Assembly: GCF_018687715.1 (NCBI RefSeq)
Contig: NC_056760.1
Span: 42,292,501-42,356,500, forward strand
From: Carya illinoinensis
Taxonomy: Eukaryota > Streptophyta > Magnoliopsida > Fagales > Juglandaceae
Length of the DNA stretch: 64,000 nt
Direction: 5' to 3'
Below, in pieces: positions 45,886 through 59,400 of this stretch. The notes beneath the pieces were generated by a model. That model was not told the origin of the DNA, did no database searches, and saw nothing but the letters and a program-made list of their open reading frames with translations. A program made the position numbers and the translations under genes. Every line of letters begins with the position of its first letter. The stretch's first letter is position 1.

Positions 45886-48225
45886 CAAGGAGGTGCAATC
45901 AATCAGGTGTATCAAACTTATCTCTCTTTCTCAATATCAAGGAGAATAAAAACTTGTATGTTATTTGAGTGTTGTCTAAGTGTGTGATGTTTTGTATATA
46001 TGTTGCTGAGATTACTTTTCTGAGATTATATTTTGCTTTGTTGGTGCGTGACTTAAGAGATTATATTTGGTTGAACATCTTGATGATCTTCTAATCTTCA
46101 CTTACGCTCGTCGCTCTTATTAATTTGTTTATATATTAGTGAAATTTGGTCAAACTTTCTAAAAATAATCTATACGGTCTTTACCTTTCTAAAATTATAA
46201 TTGAAAAGAGATTTGGAAAAAAAAAAACTAAAAGATTCTTCAATTAAAATCACAAATGTAATTCAAAATATTAATTTTTTATTTTATAACTTTTATTTTA
46301 ATTATATCTTTATTTAATTAAAATAAAGATATTTGGCTAAATACGAGTACTAAAGTATTTTAAACTATATTAATTTTAAAAGATAAAATTTAATTATTAG
46401 GAATAAGGATGGTAATCATACGTGACTCATCATCGATATGAATAAACCGCCAATTCACTGAAGTCGATTGAAATGAAAAGGAAAAAAAAAATATCTAATT
46501 CCATGTATGAACCGTAGAAATTAAATATAGACCAAGCATAACTTACATGGACTTTGGCCCAAAAGAATCCTAAAGGTGAGAGCATGCGAATGCCCAATCA
46601 CATTAGTGTCTTTTTTCGGTCAGGAGAACTTCAAAGCGTTTTCTCTAATTTTGTAATATAAAAGTGAAATATCAAAGAAATTGTAATAATTTTGTTAAAA
46701 TAACAGTCCTTAATTAGTTTTAACTCGATAATAAAAATGATCATTTAATGCACTTGACCCACCTGATATTAATCATGGTCTTAGTGTAACTCATGATCAA
46801 TAAGATCGAAGTTGACATGTAATTTCATAGCACCGCGTCAACAACCTAATTAAAAATATAAATATTTATAATACTATAAAAAAATGTAAATAAAAATTAA
46901 GATGATATTTTTAAACAAAAGATATATATTACATATAAAATCAGATAAACGAAAACCACTTTCAACATTTTAATTTGTAAGTTTATTTAATAAGTTTTTC
47001 TTTTTTAGTTTTTAATTTTTTTAAATATAATTACTTAGTTTTTAGTTTTAATGTTTTTATTTCTTAGTTATTTACTGCAATTTTAATTGGCATTTCCAAC
47101 ATTTAAGTTTTTTTTTTTTAATTTTTTTTATTGACGTGGCTAATCAGGTATTACGTAAGACAATAATTTCTTTATCATAGGATGCAAACTTAGGGAATTA
47201 TTTTACATTTAACCAAACAATTTCAAAAGACTTTGACATTAAAAACTCGAAAGTTGTCAATAAATCTGTAGGATCTTGACTTTTCATTAAAAGCCTTAAA
47301 ATATTATGCTTTTTTCATATTGCCATGAAACATTGAAATCAATGTTTTGAATACTGTACCGGATGGCGTACCGGTCAAGGCACTGGAACGAAATATTTCG
47401 GTACCGGTATCGTTTCGTGTACCGTTTCGGGATAGGCGATATATAAATAAATTATATATATAAATATATATATATAAATTATATTTCAAAATAATAATTT
47501 ATATATGAATAAATTATACATAAATACATATGTATATATAAATTATAAATAGTCTAATATGAATTGGAGTAAAAAAATAAGATTATAACTTAAAAAAATG
47601 AAAAAAAAAAAAAAAACATGAAGGCCGAAATACCGGCCGGTACAGGCCGGTACGCAGGCCGGTACAGGCCGAAATACAGGCCGGTACGGTCGGTATTTCA
47701 GCCGGTACGAAACAGGTACCTTACCTGTACCGGCCTGGTGACCGGTACGGAATGTACCGGCCGTATTGGCCGGTACGGTACGGTACCAAAAACTGTGATT
47801 GAAACTGCCTTCCATTTAAGGGTCTATTGCTGAGACAGAATGAAATCCTTGCAACCTTGGAAAAATAGAAAAAGTTGAAGAGGCACACAAAAGTTTTGGC
47901 AAAGATTTGTGAAAGCTAAGCTCTAGCGATAACAAATCGCTAGTGATAACAAATTGAAATCATTTTCTGCGCAAGAGCCACCAAGTTGTGTAGGCAATTT
48001 TTTACGCGTCCATAGCTGCTTGTAAAGTGTTCATGCAATTGCAAACCGTAAACCCAACGGCGAGGCTTTACATCCATGAACACAGCTACTCACACTCTGA
48101 AAACTAGTCCAATATTAAGCCAACTCTTTGCCACTTCTTCTGTCCCCAATTCTACAATTTTTCCTCACTTGAGCTTTCTATTATTTTCATTCTTTATTGT
48201 GTGGGTGTTCTCATTGCAACCTACA
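45886..48225. other. Spacer between RLP copies in block B
   Basis: It matches 13448-15168 of block A except for the inserted element at 47339 and AT-rich indels. No gene is seen. Confidence 0.6.
47339..47797. mobile_element. Non-autonomous DNA element with CCGGTAC-rich ends
   Basis: 459 bp bounded by ATTGAAA direct repeats (47332-47338 and 47798-47804). The ends (CAATGTTTTGAATACTGTAC and the complement of GTACCGTACCAAAAACTGTG) are imperfect inverted repeats. The right half is packed with GGCCGGTAC motifs. Block A lacks it and keeps a single ATTGAAA (about 14744), so this is a filled site. Confidence 0.75.
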
Positions 48226-49472
48226 ATGAAAATTCCATTCTTTACTTGGCTTTTCTTGATACCCATAGTCTCTGGTCAGTGTTTGGATGACCAGAAATCC
48301 TTGTTGCTCCAATTGCAGAATAGTCTCCAATTTGGCAACGCTTCCTCCACAAAACTGGTGCATTGGAATCAATGTGTCGATTGCTGTTTGTGGAAAGGAG
48401 TGTACTGTAGTCAGGGACATGTTATTGGTCTAGACTTGAGCAGTGAATCAATCTCTGCTGGGCTTGACAATTCAAGTAGCCTTTTTAGTCTTCAGTACCT
48501 CCAGAATCTGAATTTGGCATATAACAATTTGAGATGCTTGAACCTTTCAAATGCTGGCTTTGCAGGGCAGATTCCAATTGCGATTTTGCGCTTAACAAGC
48601 TTGGTCATTCTTGATTTATCTACCTTTTACTTCCCTGTATTTAAACTTGAGAATCCAACTCTACACATGCTGGTTTGAAATCTCAGGGAGCTTATGGAAC
48701 TTCATCTTGATGGTATAAACATGTCAGCACAAGGGAATGAGTGGTGCCAAATTATATCATCTTCACTACCAAATCTAAGAGTGTTGAGCTTGTCAAATTG
48801 TCATCTTTCGGGCCCTTTTCATTCTTCCTTACTGAAGCTTCAATCTCTATCGATTATTCGTCTGGATAATAACAATTTGTCTACTCCTATGCCAGAGTTC
48901 TTTGCAAAGTTCAAAAACTTGACTTCATTATCTCTCACTACTTCTGGGTTGTATGATACATTTCTAGAAAAAATCTTCCAAGTACCAACACTAGAGATTC
49001 TTGATTTATCTAATAATCGTCTACTGCATGGTTCCTTGCCTGATTTTCCTCGTAATAGATCTCTTAGAACCCTGGTGCTTAGCAAGACAAAATTTTCAGG
49101 GACGTTGTCTGATTCTATTGCTAACCTTACTATGTTGTCCAGAATTGATCTTTCAGACTGCAATTTCCATGGATCAATCCCATGCTCAATGGAAAATCTT
49201 ACCCAATTGCTCTATTTGGATATGTCAATGAACTATTTCACTAGATCAATTCCATCATTCAGCATGGCCAAGAATCTGACCAAAATGAACCTTTCTCACA
49301 ATCATTAATTGGTCAAATTACTTCCACTTATTGGGAAGTGCTTTCGAGTCTTGTGAACCTTGACTTGCGTAACAATTCCCTGGATGAGAGTATCCCACTT
49401 TCTCTGTTTCCCTTCCATCATTACAGAAACTACAACTTTCCAACAACCAATTTTCAGGACAATTGATGAGTA

Positions 49473-50811
49473 TGCGAAAGTGCATTCTAAATACCCTATT
49501 ATTGGACTAAAATGCTAAAATATGAATAGAAATCATAAGAATTAATGTGTATTCTTAAATTGAATTTCTATTTACGTTGAGATACTCCTAAGTAGTTTTT
49601 TTATGTTTAATTTCAGAGTTTATAAAAGAGCAAGTCAAGCCCAGTCAAATTTAAAGGAGGACATTCATGGGGTTTGAGAGCAATTTGGAAGAAAAGAAAA
49701 AGAAAAAAAATCACAAAATGAAACCACAAGAAGTCCAAGTCTGAAATTCGCTAGGAGACAGTCTGGACATAATTTAGTCTTTTGACTGTATCTTTTTTAC
49801 TCACATATCGGATTGATACGATTCTTGATACATTAGAAACCTATCTTAAAGGGTTATAACTTTGTCTCTAATAAGGATTTCCAAATTAAAACTCCTGAAG
49901 GGCATACGTGGCTGCTAAGATAAGTTCTAAAATTTAGGCCCTTTTGTTTATGCGAAAATTAAGAAGACATTAGGGTTTATTTCCTACCCTATATAAGCAT
50001 ATCATTAGCACGAAATAGAGGAGGAGGAGGAGGCACAAGAGGCAGATCTGAAGAGAGGAGAAAATAACTTCCATTGCCACCGTTCGCTTCAGTTTTCTCT
50101 GAAGATTTTTGTTATCTAGTATATTTATGAGTAACTAAATTCTCAAGTAGGGTTAGGGATGAACTTGCACATTAAATGGTATTTATAATTTATTTTTAAT
50201 TCATGCATTTGATTTTCAATTGTTAAAACTCTTTTGTATTATCATTCTCAATTCATCGTTGATGTTTTCTTCTCCGAATAATCATAGAATTTATTCTGTT
50301 TATGGATTCAGTCATACTTTTTCTATTGAATGGATTAGTTCTTTAATTATGTTTGGATCAATTATTTATCTATATTGATTTAGTTTTTTGCTGCAATATC
50401 GCTCATTGAGTATATTGTTGTCATTGGATTTTCTCAATAGGGGTAGTAATTTACGTATTTTAAAAGTGGTGAATGATTTTTCAAATGGTTAAATTTCATT
50501 TAATTTTGGTTTATAAATCTATACCTTCCGATTGGAAATTTCGTAAATTGAGTTCCTAATTGAGTTATCCAATAAATTAAGAATAATTAAAATACCGGAT
50601 TTGTACAAGGATTCCCGACGCTCTACTATTCGTCAAATTTGAGTACTTTTTCCGTTAATCACTTTGTTTCACTTTAATTTACATTTAAAATTAATCTTTG
50701 TTTTCCATTACTTATTTAATATTTTTCTTTAGTTTATTTGTTCCTCTTGCTATTCTTTTAATTTGTCTTCCTGTGGAGTCGACACTCCAAAGCTGTACTA
50801 CAACTACCGCA
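49473..50811 (+). mobile_element. LTR-like insertion, block B copy
   Basis: It corresponds to 16387-17726 of block A, starting TGCGAAAGTGC. It carries the same TATATAAGC motif and the same 3' end, so it inserted before the block duplicated. Confidence 0.5.
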
Positions 50812-50978
50812 TTATTCTTTGGACGTAATCAGCAACTGCATCCATTTTCCGACGTCTCTTCCTTGAGAATTGTGGACCTTAGCTCCAGTCGACTTTAGGG
50901 GCAACTCTCCATTCTCCCACACGTTGCCACATACTTGAATTTTTTTAGGAAAAATTTCAGCGGTGTCATACCAGCTAG

Positions 50979-52314
50979 TGTTGAACCCAAGGTTTCAAGT
51001 TTTGTGTAATTATATATCTACACATGGATTTTGATGATAACAAATGAATTCAAAGAATAAAGAAGTCTCAAGTTCAAGTTGTCTACACAATGAAGTCAAC
51101 CACATCAAGGAAACAAGCATGAGCAAGAAGGGAACAAATTCACATTAAAGTTATAGAGTAATGTTGTAAATCTCTTAAAAATTCGAAATTAGGATTAAGC
51201 CTCAAAATTAATATTTTATCATAAAGCATTAAAATACATTTTCAACATGTGCATGAATATTTTGAAAATTAAATTTGAAAATTTTGAAAGATGATTGATT
51301 GTCATCTTTCACATGTGCATACCTTGATTAAAGGGTTGAACTTTGAAAATATTAAAGATAATTGATTGTCATCTTTCACATGTGCATGTTTTATTTGAAT
51401 ATTTTTAAAAGTGATTGATGTTTTTTTAGACTTATACAAAAGGTAGATGATTTTGTTTGAAATATTTGAAAAGTAAAGTGTGCTCTTTTTGTCATATGCA
51501 AAAAGTAAAAGATTAGGTTTGATTTTTTGAAAAAAGGAAAGTGTGCTCCTTTTGTCATATGCCAAAAGTAAAAGATTAGGTTTGAAGTTTTTGAAAAATG
51601 AGTGATGTTGTCTTTGACAATTGAAAATGAAGAACCTTTTATTTGAATTTTTTGAAAAAGTGAATGATGTTGTCTTTGACATGTGAATCTTTTTAAATTT
51701 GAATATGAAGTCTCATATGCCTATAAATAGATCATTTGAGAGCTTCACATTTACAATATCTAGAGCATACAACATTCATTCAAAGCTTTCATTCTCTCTT
51801 CTCTAAGCATTGAGCCTTAATTCTTGTTCATTTTGAGAGATATAGTTTGCGCTGTATTGTTCTTATTTCACTCATTGAGGAGTGTTTTCTGATAACCTAC
51901 CCACTATCAGCTCTTGTATCAGAAAAAGGGTGTGTATAACCCTTGTGCGTGTAGAAAGTATTCTACACGGGGAATAGTTGAATCACCACGTGTAAGGTGA
52001 TTGCAAGTGTAGAGGGTGTTATACACGGATCCTTTGTAGCGGTGTTGTTCAAAGGTGTAATAGGTTTCTATCTCCACCTGAAGGAGATTGAATAGTGAAT
52101 TCGGGAATCCTCAAGGGGTAGCTTGAGGCGAGGACATAGGCAGTGGGGCCGAACCTCGTTAACATACTGAGTTTGCTTCTCTCTTACCCTTACTCTTATA
52201 TTTATTGCTATTTCATATTTTGTTTATATTTTATATTATATATTTGATTTATAATTGTTATTTTTTTAATACAACTCAATTCACCCCCCTCTTGTGTTAG
52301 TTATCTGGGCAACA
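50979..52314 (+). mobile_element. Solo LTR of a Sirevirus-type copia element
   Basis: 1336 bp starting TGTTGAACCC and ending GGGCAACA, with GCTAG on both sides (50974-50978 and 52315-52319). The 3' end (CAATTCACCCCCCTC, then TTGTGTTAG) is typical of Sirevirus/Maximus LTRs. No primer site or internal sequence follows, so it is a solo LTR from recombination. Block A has the uninterrupted site at about 17905. Confidence 0.88.
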
Positions 52315-52611
52315 GCTAGTATTGGTAAGTCCCTTATTTTTGCTTATTTCTTCTCTCTTTCAAACAATAAGTTCCGTGGTGTAGAAACAAACAGAGTGAC
52401 AATTGCACAATGGATATTTCATGCAATGTCGCAGAAAGAATTCATTCGTACAGAGTACTCTTTGTTTCGTATTCATTCCTTGTAAAATGCCAGAAGGCGG
52501 ATACAGCTTTTATAGGCATATTTCTAGCCTATTTACAAGAAGGAAAATTACATATTTGCACCCACAGAATCATTCTAGAGTATTCTACAATTGCTTTTTT
52601 TTTTTTATCTG

Positions 52612-52800
52612 TAGATTTTTATTGTCCATTATATTTATGGGTAACTAAATTCTCAAGTAGGGTTAGGGATGAACAAGCACATTAAATGATATTTTTAATT
52701 GATGTATTTGATTTTCAATTATTAAAACTCTTTTGTTTTATCATTCTCAATTCATTGTTGATGTTTTCTTCTCCGAATATTCAATTTTAATTTTAATATA
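52612..52800 (+). repeat. Partial second LTR copy, block B
   Basis: It matches 18188-18370 of block A, including TTTATGGGTAACTAAATTC. The following stretch to 53334 is AT-rich and gene-free, with a TA microsatellite at about 53302-53327. Confidence 0.6.
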
Positions 52801-53334
52801 TAATTGAATATTTTATTTGATTAAGTTATTTAGTATGTATTTATTTAGTTAGAATATTTGACACGTTCTTCTAGAAGCGTTAGTGACGATTCATACTTCG
52901 TATAGGTATCGTACTACGAAGTGAAACCCAATAAGAAGCACAATGAGGTAAGTAATTTGATTACAAATTAGGATCATTACATGTTAGTTTAGATAAGTTA
53001 TTATTAAAGCTAATTCTTGATAGCCCCCTTTAAGTATCTCGCATGTCACAATTTATGCAAACATATCATCCAGCATAGCAAACGATCATGTCATTCATCA
53101 TCATGTTCTGATTCAAAAATTATAAATACGAGTCTATAACCCGCGTAATGCATGGATCATTATTTATGCTGAATTTTATAACTAAATAGTTCAACAACTA
53201 GTAATAAAATGTATATCAATATATAAAATGAAACATACATAAATAAAAGAGTTCACGTTACCAATAAATATTTTATGGTCAATTTACAATATTAAAAATG
53301 TAATATATATATATATATATATATATGGTTGTTC

Positions 53335-53687
53335 AATATAAAATAATGTAAAATAGATATAAGTAGTATGAGACATGATTGTTCAATTAATATTTTTTTT
53401 TTTTAGATTTTTCTCCTCTTGGATGATGTAGCCTGAGATTTATGATTCTCTTCCTTTGTATTTGAGTTGATGTCGAGCTCGATGTCTACAATAATTTCCA
53501 GAAATAAAGTTAATATCGTTAATAAATGTCTATATATAAAACATTAATTTTAATCATTATATTTCCATTAAAGTATAATATAGCAATCTACTGTTCAATA
53601 AATGATAAATGATTGAACACCTTAACAAATGATAAATGATGTTAAACATAAGTCCACATCAATTCTACTAAAAAAACAAATTATATT
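53335..53687. repeat. Left copy of a ~350-bp direct repeat flanking a LINE fragment
   Basis: It begins AATATAAAATAATG and ends ACAAATTATATT. Block A holds one copy only (about 18900-19255). The right copy is at 55817-56163. Confidence 0.85.
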
Positions 53688-55816
53688 CCTACGGCAGGGG
53701 CCATCCTTGGATGCCATCAGAGCCTTTATCCATTGTCGTTGGGGATTATCTTGCATGCTAGTCGTTCTGCCATGTGCAAGCCTTGGCATGTGTTCATTAG
53801 GTTGTCCAACGAAAGTGACCTTAATAAATCCTTGTCCAGAGAATCATGTGACGTGAATGGAGTTTCTTACTGGTCATTTGCACGGACACCAGATTTTGAT
53901 GAGGATTTTGAACTGCCTAGGGTACCGATGTGGGTCTTCTTGCCTGGTCTTCCACCAAACTTCTACCATGCCTCTGTTTTGAAGGTGCTTACGGCCCCGA
54001 TCGGGAAATTTATATGCTGTGACAACTCCATGACATGTGCGACTCGTACCGATGGAGCTAGGATTTTTCTTGAGATAGACTCCTCTAAAGAGCTGATCTC
54101 ACCCTTCTGGATTGGGAAACCAGGCTTGCCATGAAGCCGTAGACAAGAAATTGTCTTTGAAACCTTACCTGCTTATTGCACCACCTGTAAGTGTCAGGGA
54201 CACAATCACAAAACCTGTAGAAGTGGTTGTGATCAACAAAAGAAGGTTCAAGGCGGGCAGATATGGGTGGCAAAAGGGGGACAAAGTGCATTAAAAGCAC
54301 ATGTAGAGGTTATGCACACGGTGGATAACATTGCACCAAACTCGAAACTTGCAGAGAAGACCATGGTGCAACCTGATGGAGTTGTGGTGAAGGCATAGTT
54401 GATTTCAGAAAAAGAGTCTTCGAAAGTAGTGGTTCCTGCTACGGCTAAGTGTGCAGATGAGAGCGTCAATTCTCAAGACTTGCAACTGATTGATACACTA
54501 CAGATGGAGGTAGCTGATGCTGCCAATGATAGTGTTGAGTTTGTGAGTCAAACCAATTGTGGCACATGATGGTGTCTGCTAAGCTTGATAATGATGGGGC
54601 CCAACGTGAGGGGTGTGCAGATCAGGTCTTGAGTCTTGTGGAGTAGGGTACTACGCAAGGTCTAGAAATGGTGGAGGCCCTTGGGCCTGTGGTTGCTATT
54701 TTGGGTCTTGGTGAGGTAGGGCCCAGTTTGCAGGTTCAACTGCAACTGTTTCAACTTGAGGAGATTGATGATGAGCATGGGGGAGAAGTTGTCCAAGATG
54801 GGTGTGGGATTGTAGCTAAGCATGAATTGGGTATTGACACTCAATCTAATTGAGACATTGAGAGGGATACGATTAAAGGTGATATGGAAAAAGATTACCG
54901 TTCTAATTCAGAAGGCCCAAATATTGTTGTTGGTAAGTTTAAAAAATGAAACTCCACCAGGGTGGTTACTTGTCCTTCCAAATTGAACTTATGATAAGTC
55001 CAATCAGTTTTTGGAATATTAGAGGTGTTGGTACTTCTCAATTGCGATTGAAGAAACTTATAAAAAAATTTAGGCCTAATATAATTGCTTTGGCTGAACC
55101 TTTTCAGATGGAGGATAAAATTCCTAGTGTTTTGGGGCATTTCCGTTGTGAGTTTTTTTTCTCACTAATGAAGCTCAAGAAGGGAAAATTTGGTTGTTGT
55201 GGAACTTGATAGTCTCAGTTCAGTGGTTGGCTGCGTCTAATCAATTTGTGTCTGTTAAGGTTGAGGAGAATGTGCACGTCTTTGTTCTTACTATTGTCTA
55301 TGCTAAGTGCACTCAATTCGAGAGGAAGATGCTTTCGGAGGATCTTGAGGTTTTTGGATGCGGTAGCCTTCCATGGGTTATTTGTGGGGACTTCAACATT
55401 AACAAGGCTGATTCAGAAAGACGAGAAGGTCATCCACGTCCTTTTGTTGCTATGGAAGATTTCAACTTTTGCATTGACAACAATGGATGGCTGGATATGT
55501 GCTCAAAAGGCCCGAGTATGACTTGGTGTAATGGACAAGGCAACATGGCTGGCATATGGGCAAGGTTAGATAGATGTTTTATTTATTGAAATTTTCTTAA
55601 TTGCTTTCCTAACATGCTTTTTCAGGTCTTAGCTCGCACTATCTCCAATCATTCCCCGTTGGTGATCCAAATGGGTGAGCATCCTTTCAGGTATGGCCCT
55701 AGCCCCTTCCGATTTCAGTTTGTGGATGGATCATGTTGATTTCCTTAGTCTAGTAGAGAGTATGTGGAGAATTGAGGGAAATGGTTTTGGGCTTTTTAAT
55801 CTATCTCTTAAATTGA
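53688..55816 (+). pseudogene. LINE fragment: ORF1 (DUF4283, zinc knuckle) and start of the endonuclease
   Basis: ORF1 part: a DUF4283-type region (about 53690-54130, with VPMWVFLPGLPPNF) and a zinc knuckle of CX2CX4HX4C type (CTTCKCQGHNHKTC, about 54180) in another frame. ORF2 part: the start of an endonuclease/exonuclease/phosphatase domain (SFWNIRGVG at about 55000; CGDFNINKAD at about 55385; NHSPLVI at about 55655) with at least two frameshifts and several stops. RT, RNase H and the poly-A tail are absent, so the 3' end is lost, the opposite of usual LINE truncation. Confidence 0.8.
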
Positions 55817-56163
55817 AATATAAAATAATGTAAAATAGATACTAGTATGAGACACGATTGTTCAATTAATATTTTATTTTTAGATTTTTCTCCTCTTGGA
55901 TGATGTAACCTGAGATTTATGATTCTCTTCCTTTGTATTTGAGTTGATGTCGAGCTCGATGTCTACAGTAATTTCTTGAAATAAAGTTAATATCGTTAAT
56001 AAATGTCTATATATAAAACATTTATTTTAATCATTATATTTCTAGTAAAGTATAATATAGCAATCTACTGTTCAATAAATGATAAATGATTGAACACCTT
56101 AACAAATGATAAATGAAGTTAAACATAAGTCCACATCAATTCTACTAAAAAACAAATTATATT
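55817..56163. repeat. Right copy of the ~350-bp direct repeat
   Basis: It matches 53335-53687 with a few differences and then runs on into block A-like sequence (ACAGGTCATAGAG), which the left copy does not. Confidence 0.85.
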
Positions 56164-56415
56164 ACAGGTCATAGAGTATAATTTACTCACCAGGCTCTCA
56201 AACTCGAATTTGCCTAACCAACAAGAAAAGCTAATGCATATCAACAGCCAATAAGTAGTAAATATCAAAAGGGGAAAAATGGATTAAAACTAAAAGGTGC
56301 AGAATTTGTTTAACCATTATATGTAATCTTGAAAAATAATTAAATAAAACGGAAAGAGATTGGAAAGTACTGTTTTTTTTTTTGAGAGAAACGTCATACT
56401 TTCATATAAAACCCA

Positions 56416-59400
56416 TTAAAAGGGGCCACGATTACATGGTGTACCATAGACCAGTTCAGTCAAGTTCACAGCTAACATTAGAGATTCTTTGGCTAGTACA
56501 TAAGCATAGTGATTACCACTCCTCCCAACAAAAACCACAGACCAAAGACTAAAACTAGAGAGAATACTCTTAGTGTCAGATAAAAACATGCCCACACTAT
56601 CGCCCCTGTCTGAAGGGAGATTGAGACCATTAACAACCTGTAAGGAATCCCCTTCAAAGATAACAGAAGTGAGACCCATCTCCTTGGCCAGGGAAACCGC
56701 ATGAAAAGCACCTATAGCTTCAGCCAGCAGAGGTTCAGGAAAGCAAGAAATGGAGAGCTTTTTGCTGATCATAACATTACCCACTTGGTCTCGAGCCACC
56801 AGACCAATACCAATTCTATTGTTAGGACCATCCACAGCAGCATCCCAGTTAATTTTCGTGACACCTGATGGAGGGGGAGACCACACGGATGCTTGAGAGT
56901 GGATCTGAGCCTTTGTCTTCCAGTTCTCTTGGGCAGTCCTATAATCAGTCAATGATTGTGAAGCCTGATTTACTAACAGACTTGGATGCACAAAGGACCC
57001 CTCGAAGATCATCTTGTTTCTTCTAGACCAAATGCTCCTGGCTAACACAGAAAACTGTTCCATTAAGCTTTGATCACACTGACTATATAGGCTCTCGAAA
57101 AGCTCTTTGAAATTGGCTTTCCTTAAAGAACTTTTTTGAAACACTATATGGCCTTGACTCCATACATCCATAGCAGAAGTACATTCCCACAGTGCATGAG
57201 TTGTGGATTCCTGTTCCCTGCAACAGATGGGGCATATAGGGGAGTCTACTATCTTCCTCTTAGATAGGTTGAGCATGGTTGGAAGAGATTCCAGGCAGGC
57301 CCTCCAGATGAAAATCTTAGTTGCATTAGGGATCTGCAGCTTCCAGCATCCTGTCCAAACTTCCTTGTTCTGTATTCCTCTAGAGGATTGACCCTTAAGT
57401 TGTTCCATGGACTCTTTCTGCAAATGATAGGCAGACTTGACTGAGAAAGATCCATCTTTGGTGCCCAACCAAATGAGTCTGTCGTTGGCACCAGAAAAAC
57501 TGATAGGAATTCTTTGAATTAAAGAAGCTGTATCAGGCCCAAAAAGAGCTGTGGTTAGACCTCTATCCCATTGTTTTGTCTCATTATTAATGAGTCTTGC
57601 CACCACTTCATTCTCAGGAAACAGATGGACAGGGCTTTGGATTTTGTGACTAGAAGGTTGGGGCAACCATCTATCTTTCCAGATTTTGGTTCTTAGACCA
57701 TTACCTATGCGCCATAGTGACCCTTTTTCAACCAAACCTCTTGCAGCCTGAATGCTTCTCCATATGAAAGATGGTTTAGAGCCCAACTTGGCCTGAAAGA
57801 AATCCACATTTGGGAAGTATTTCAGCTTGAGGACTTGAGCAGCTATAGAGTCAGGATATTGAAGAAGTCTCCACCCCTGCTTGGCCAGTACAGCCAAATT
57901 AAAGCTCTCAAGGTCTCTATAACCCAGACCTCCTCTAGTTTTCGATCTACCCATCTGTCCCCAAGACACCCAATGCACCTTTTTTTCATATTGGAGATGA
58001 CCCCACCAGAACTGGTTCATAACTTTGTTGATCTCACCTAGTAGGGATTTGGGGAGTTTAAAAACTCCCATGCAGTAGGTAGGGAGGGCTTGAACCACTG
58101 CCTTGAGGAGAATATCCTTCCCCGCCTGGGATAGAAATTTGTTTTTCCAGTTACTGACTTTTCCCCTGACTCTATCTAGTATGCCCTTGAAAGCAGCATA
58201 TTTAGATCTGCCTATGAGATTTGGGAGACCCAGATACCTTTCATAACAAGAGGAGGCTCTTGTTTGAGCAAGACTCAAGATGTACTCCCTAGTTGCTGGT
58301 CTTGTATTAGGACTGAAATAGATCGAGGTTTTAGACTTGTTGAGCTTCTGACCTGAGGCCTCCTCATAGAGATTTAGAATAACCTGGATTGAAGCCCATT
58401 CTCTTGCATTAGCTCGACAGAATAGAAGGCTATCATCAGCAAACAAAAGGTGGTTAATGCTAAGCCTCCCCCTGCAGATAGGAAAGCCCTGGATGAGCTT
58501 GGTGGTTTCAGCATGGTTCAGAAGACTGCTAAGGACCTCAGCTACCAGAATGAAAAGGTAGGGAGAAAGGGGGTCCCCTTGTCGAATCCCTCTTGATGGA
58601 GAGAAATTGCCTTGAGGTTTCCCATTAATAAGTGTGGAGTAGGAGACTGTAGTTACACACTGCATTGTCAGAAATATCCATCTTCTGTTGAACCCCATTT
58701 TAGCCATGACCTTTGCCAAAAACTCCCATTCCACCCTATCGAAGGCCTTGCTCAGGTCTAGTTTTATGGCCATGTAACCTTGTTGCCCTTTGCCTTTGAT
58801 GGACATGGAGTGCAAAGTTTCAAAAGCCACAATAACATTATCCTGAATCATCCTCCCCTGAATAAAAGCACTTTGAGTGGGAGCAATGATCGAAGGAAGG
58901 ATCAACTTCAGTCTATTAGAAAGAGTTTTAGAGACCACTTTGTAAATGACATTGCAAAGAGATATTGGTCTAAAGTCCATAACAGTTTGAGGGTTTTTAA
59001 CTTTCGGGATTAAAACAATATAGGTTTCATTTATGTGTGAAATTTCCCCATTCCCATTTAGAATATCCAACACTGCTTTAGTGACCTCTTCTCCTACAAC
59101 ATCCCAATGAGATTGGTAAAATAATGCAGGAAAACCATCTGGACCAGGGGCACCCATGGGGTTCATTTGGAAGAGGGCAGACTTTACCTCCTCAGCTGTG
59201 AACTGTTTGGTCAGGTTTGAGTTCATCTCACTATTAACTCGGTGATGTACTTGGTTCAAACAGACATCAATGCTGTTTGGAGATGCTGAAGAAAAGAGCT
59301 CCTGGAAATAAGTGGTAAACATAGAAGAAATCTCACCTATGTCAGTTGTGGTAAGGCCATCATTTCTTACAAGCTTCTGAATGCTATTTTTTTTCCTCCT

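Larger units (their letters stand above)
48226..52430 (+). pseudogene. Degenerate LRR receptor-like protein, block B copy
   Basis: Same pseudogene as at 15169. The signal peptide and N-cap are intact, and the frame is open to the shared TGA at 48676. It resumes at 48694 and ends at the shared TAA in the frameshifted CACAATCATTAA. Similarity continues past 49310, including a ~33-bp stretch lost in block A, until an LTR-like insertion at about 49473. LRR remnants resume at about 50812-50978 and, after a solo LTR, at 52315-52430. The C-terminal LRRs, membrane helix and tail are missing. Confidence 0.88.

Noticed and set aside
47543..47833. GTGRY-rich frames on both strands
   Set aside because: They are translations of the CCGGTAC repeats in a DNA element.
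51302..51682. 126-codon minus-strand frame in the solo LTR
   Set aside because: It derives from short internal repeats of the LTR; LTRs of this family are not coding.
54662..54853. Paired sense/antisense frames within the LINE fragment
   Set aside because: They lie in the variable ORF1 tail of a frameshifted LINE; no separate gene is supported.
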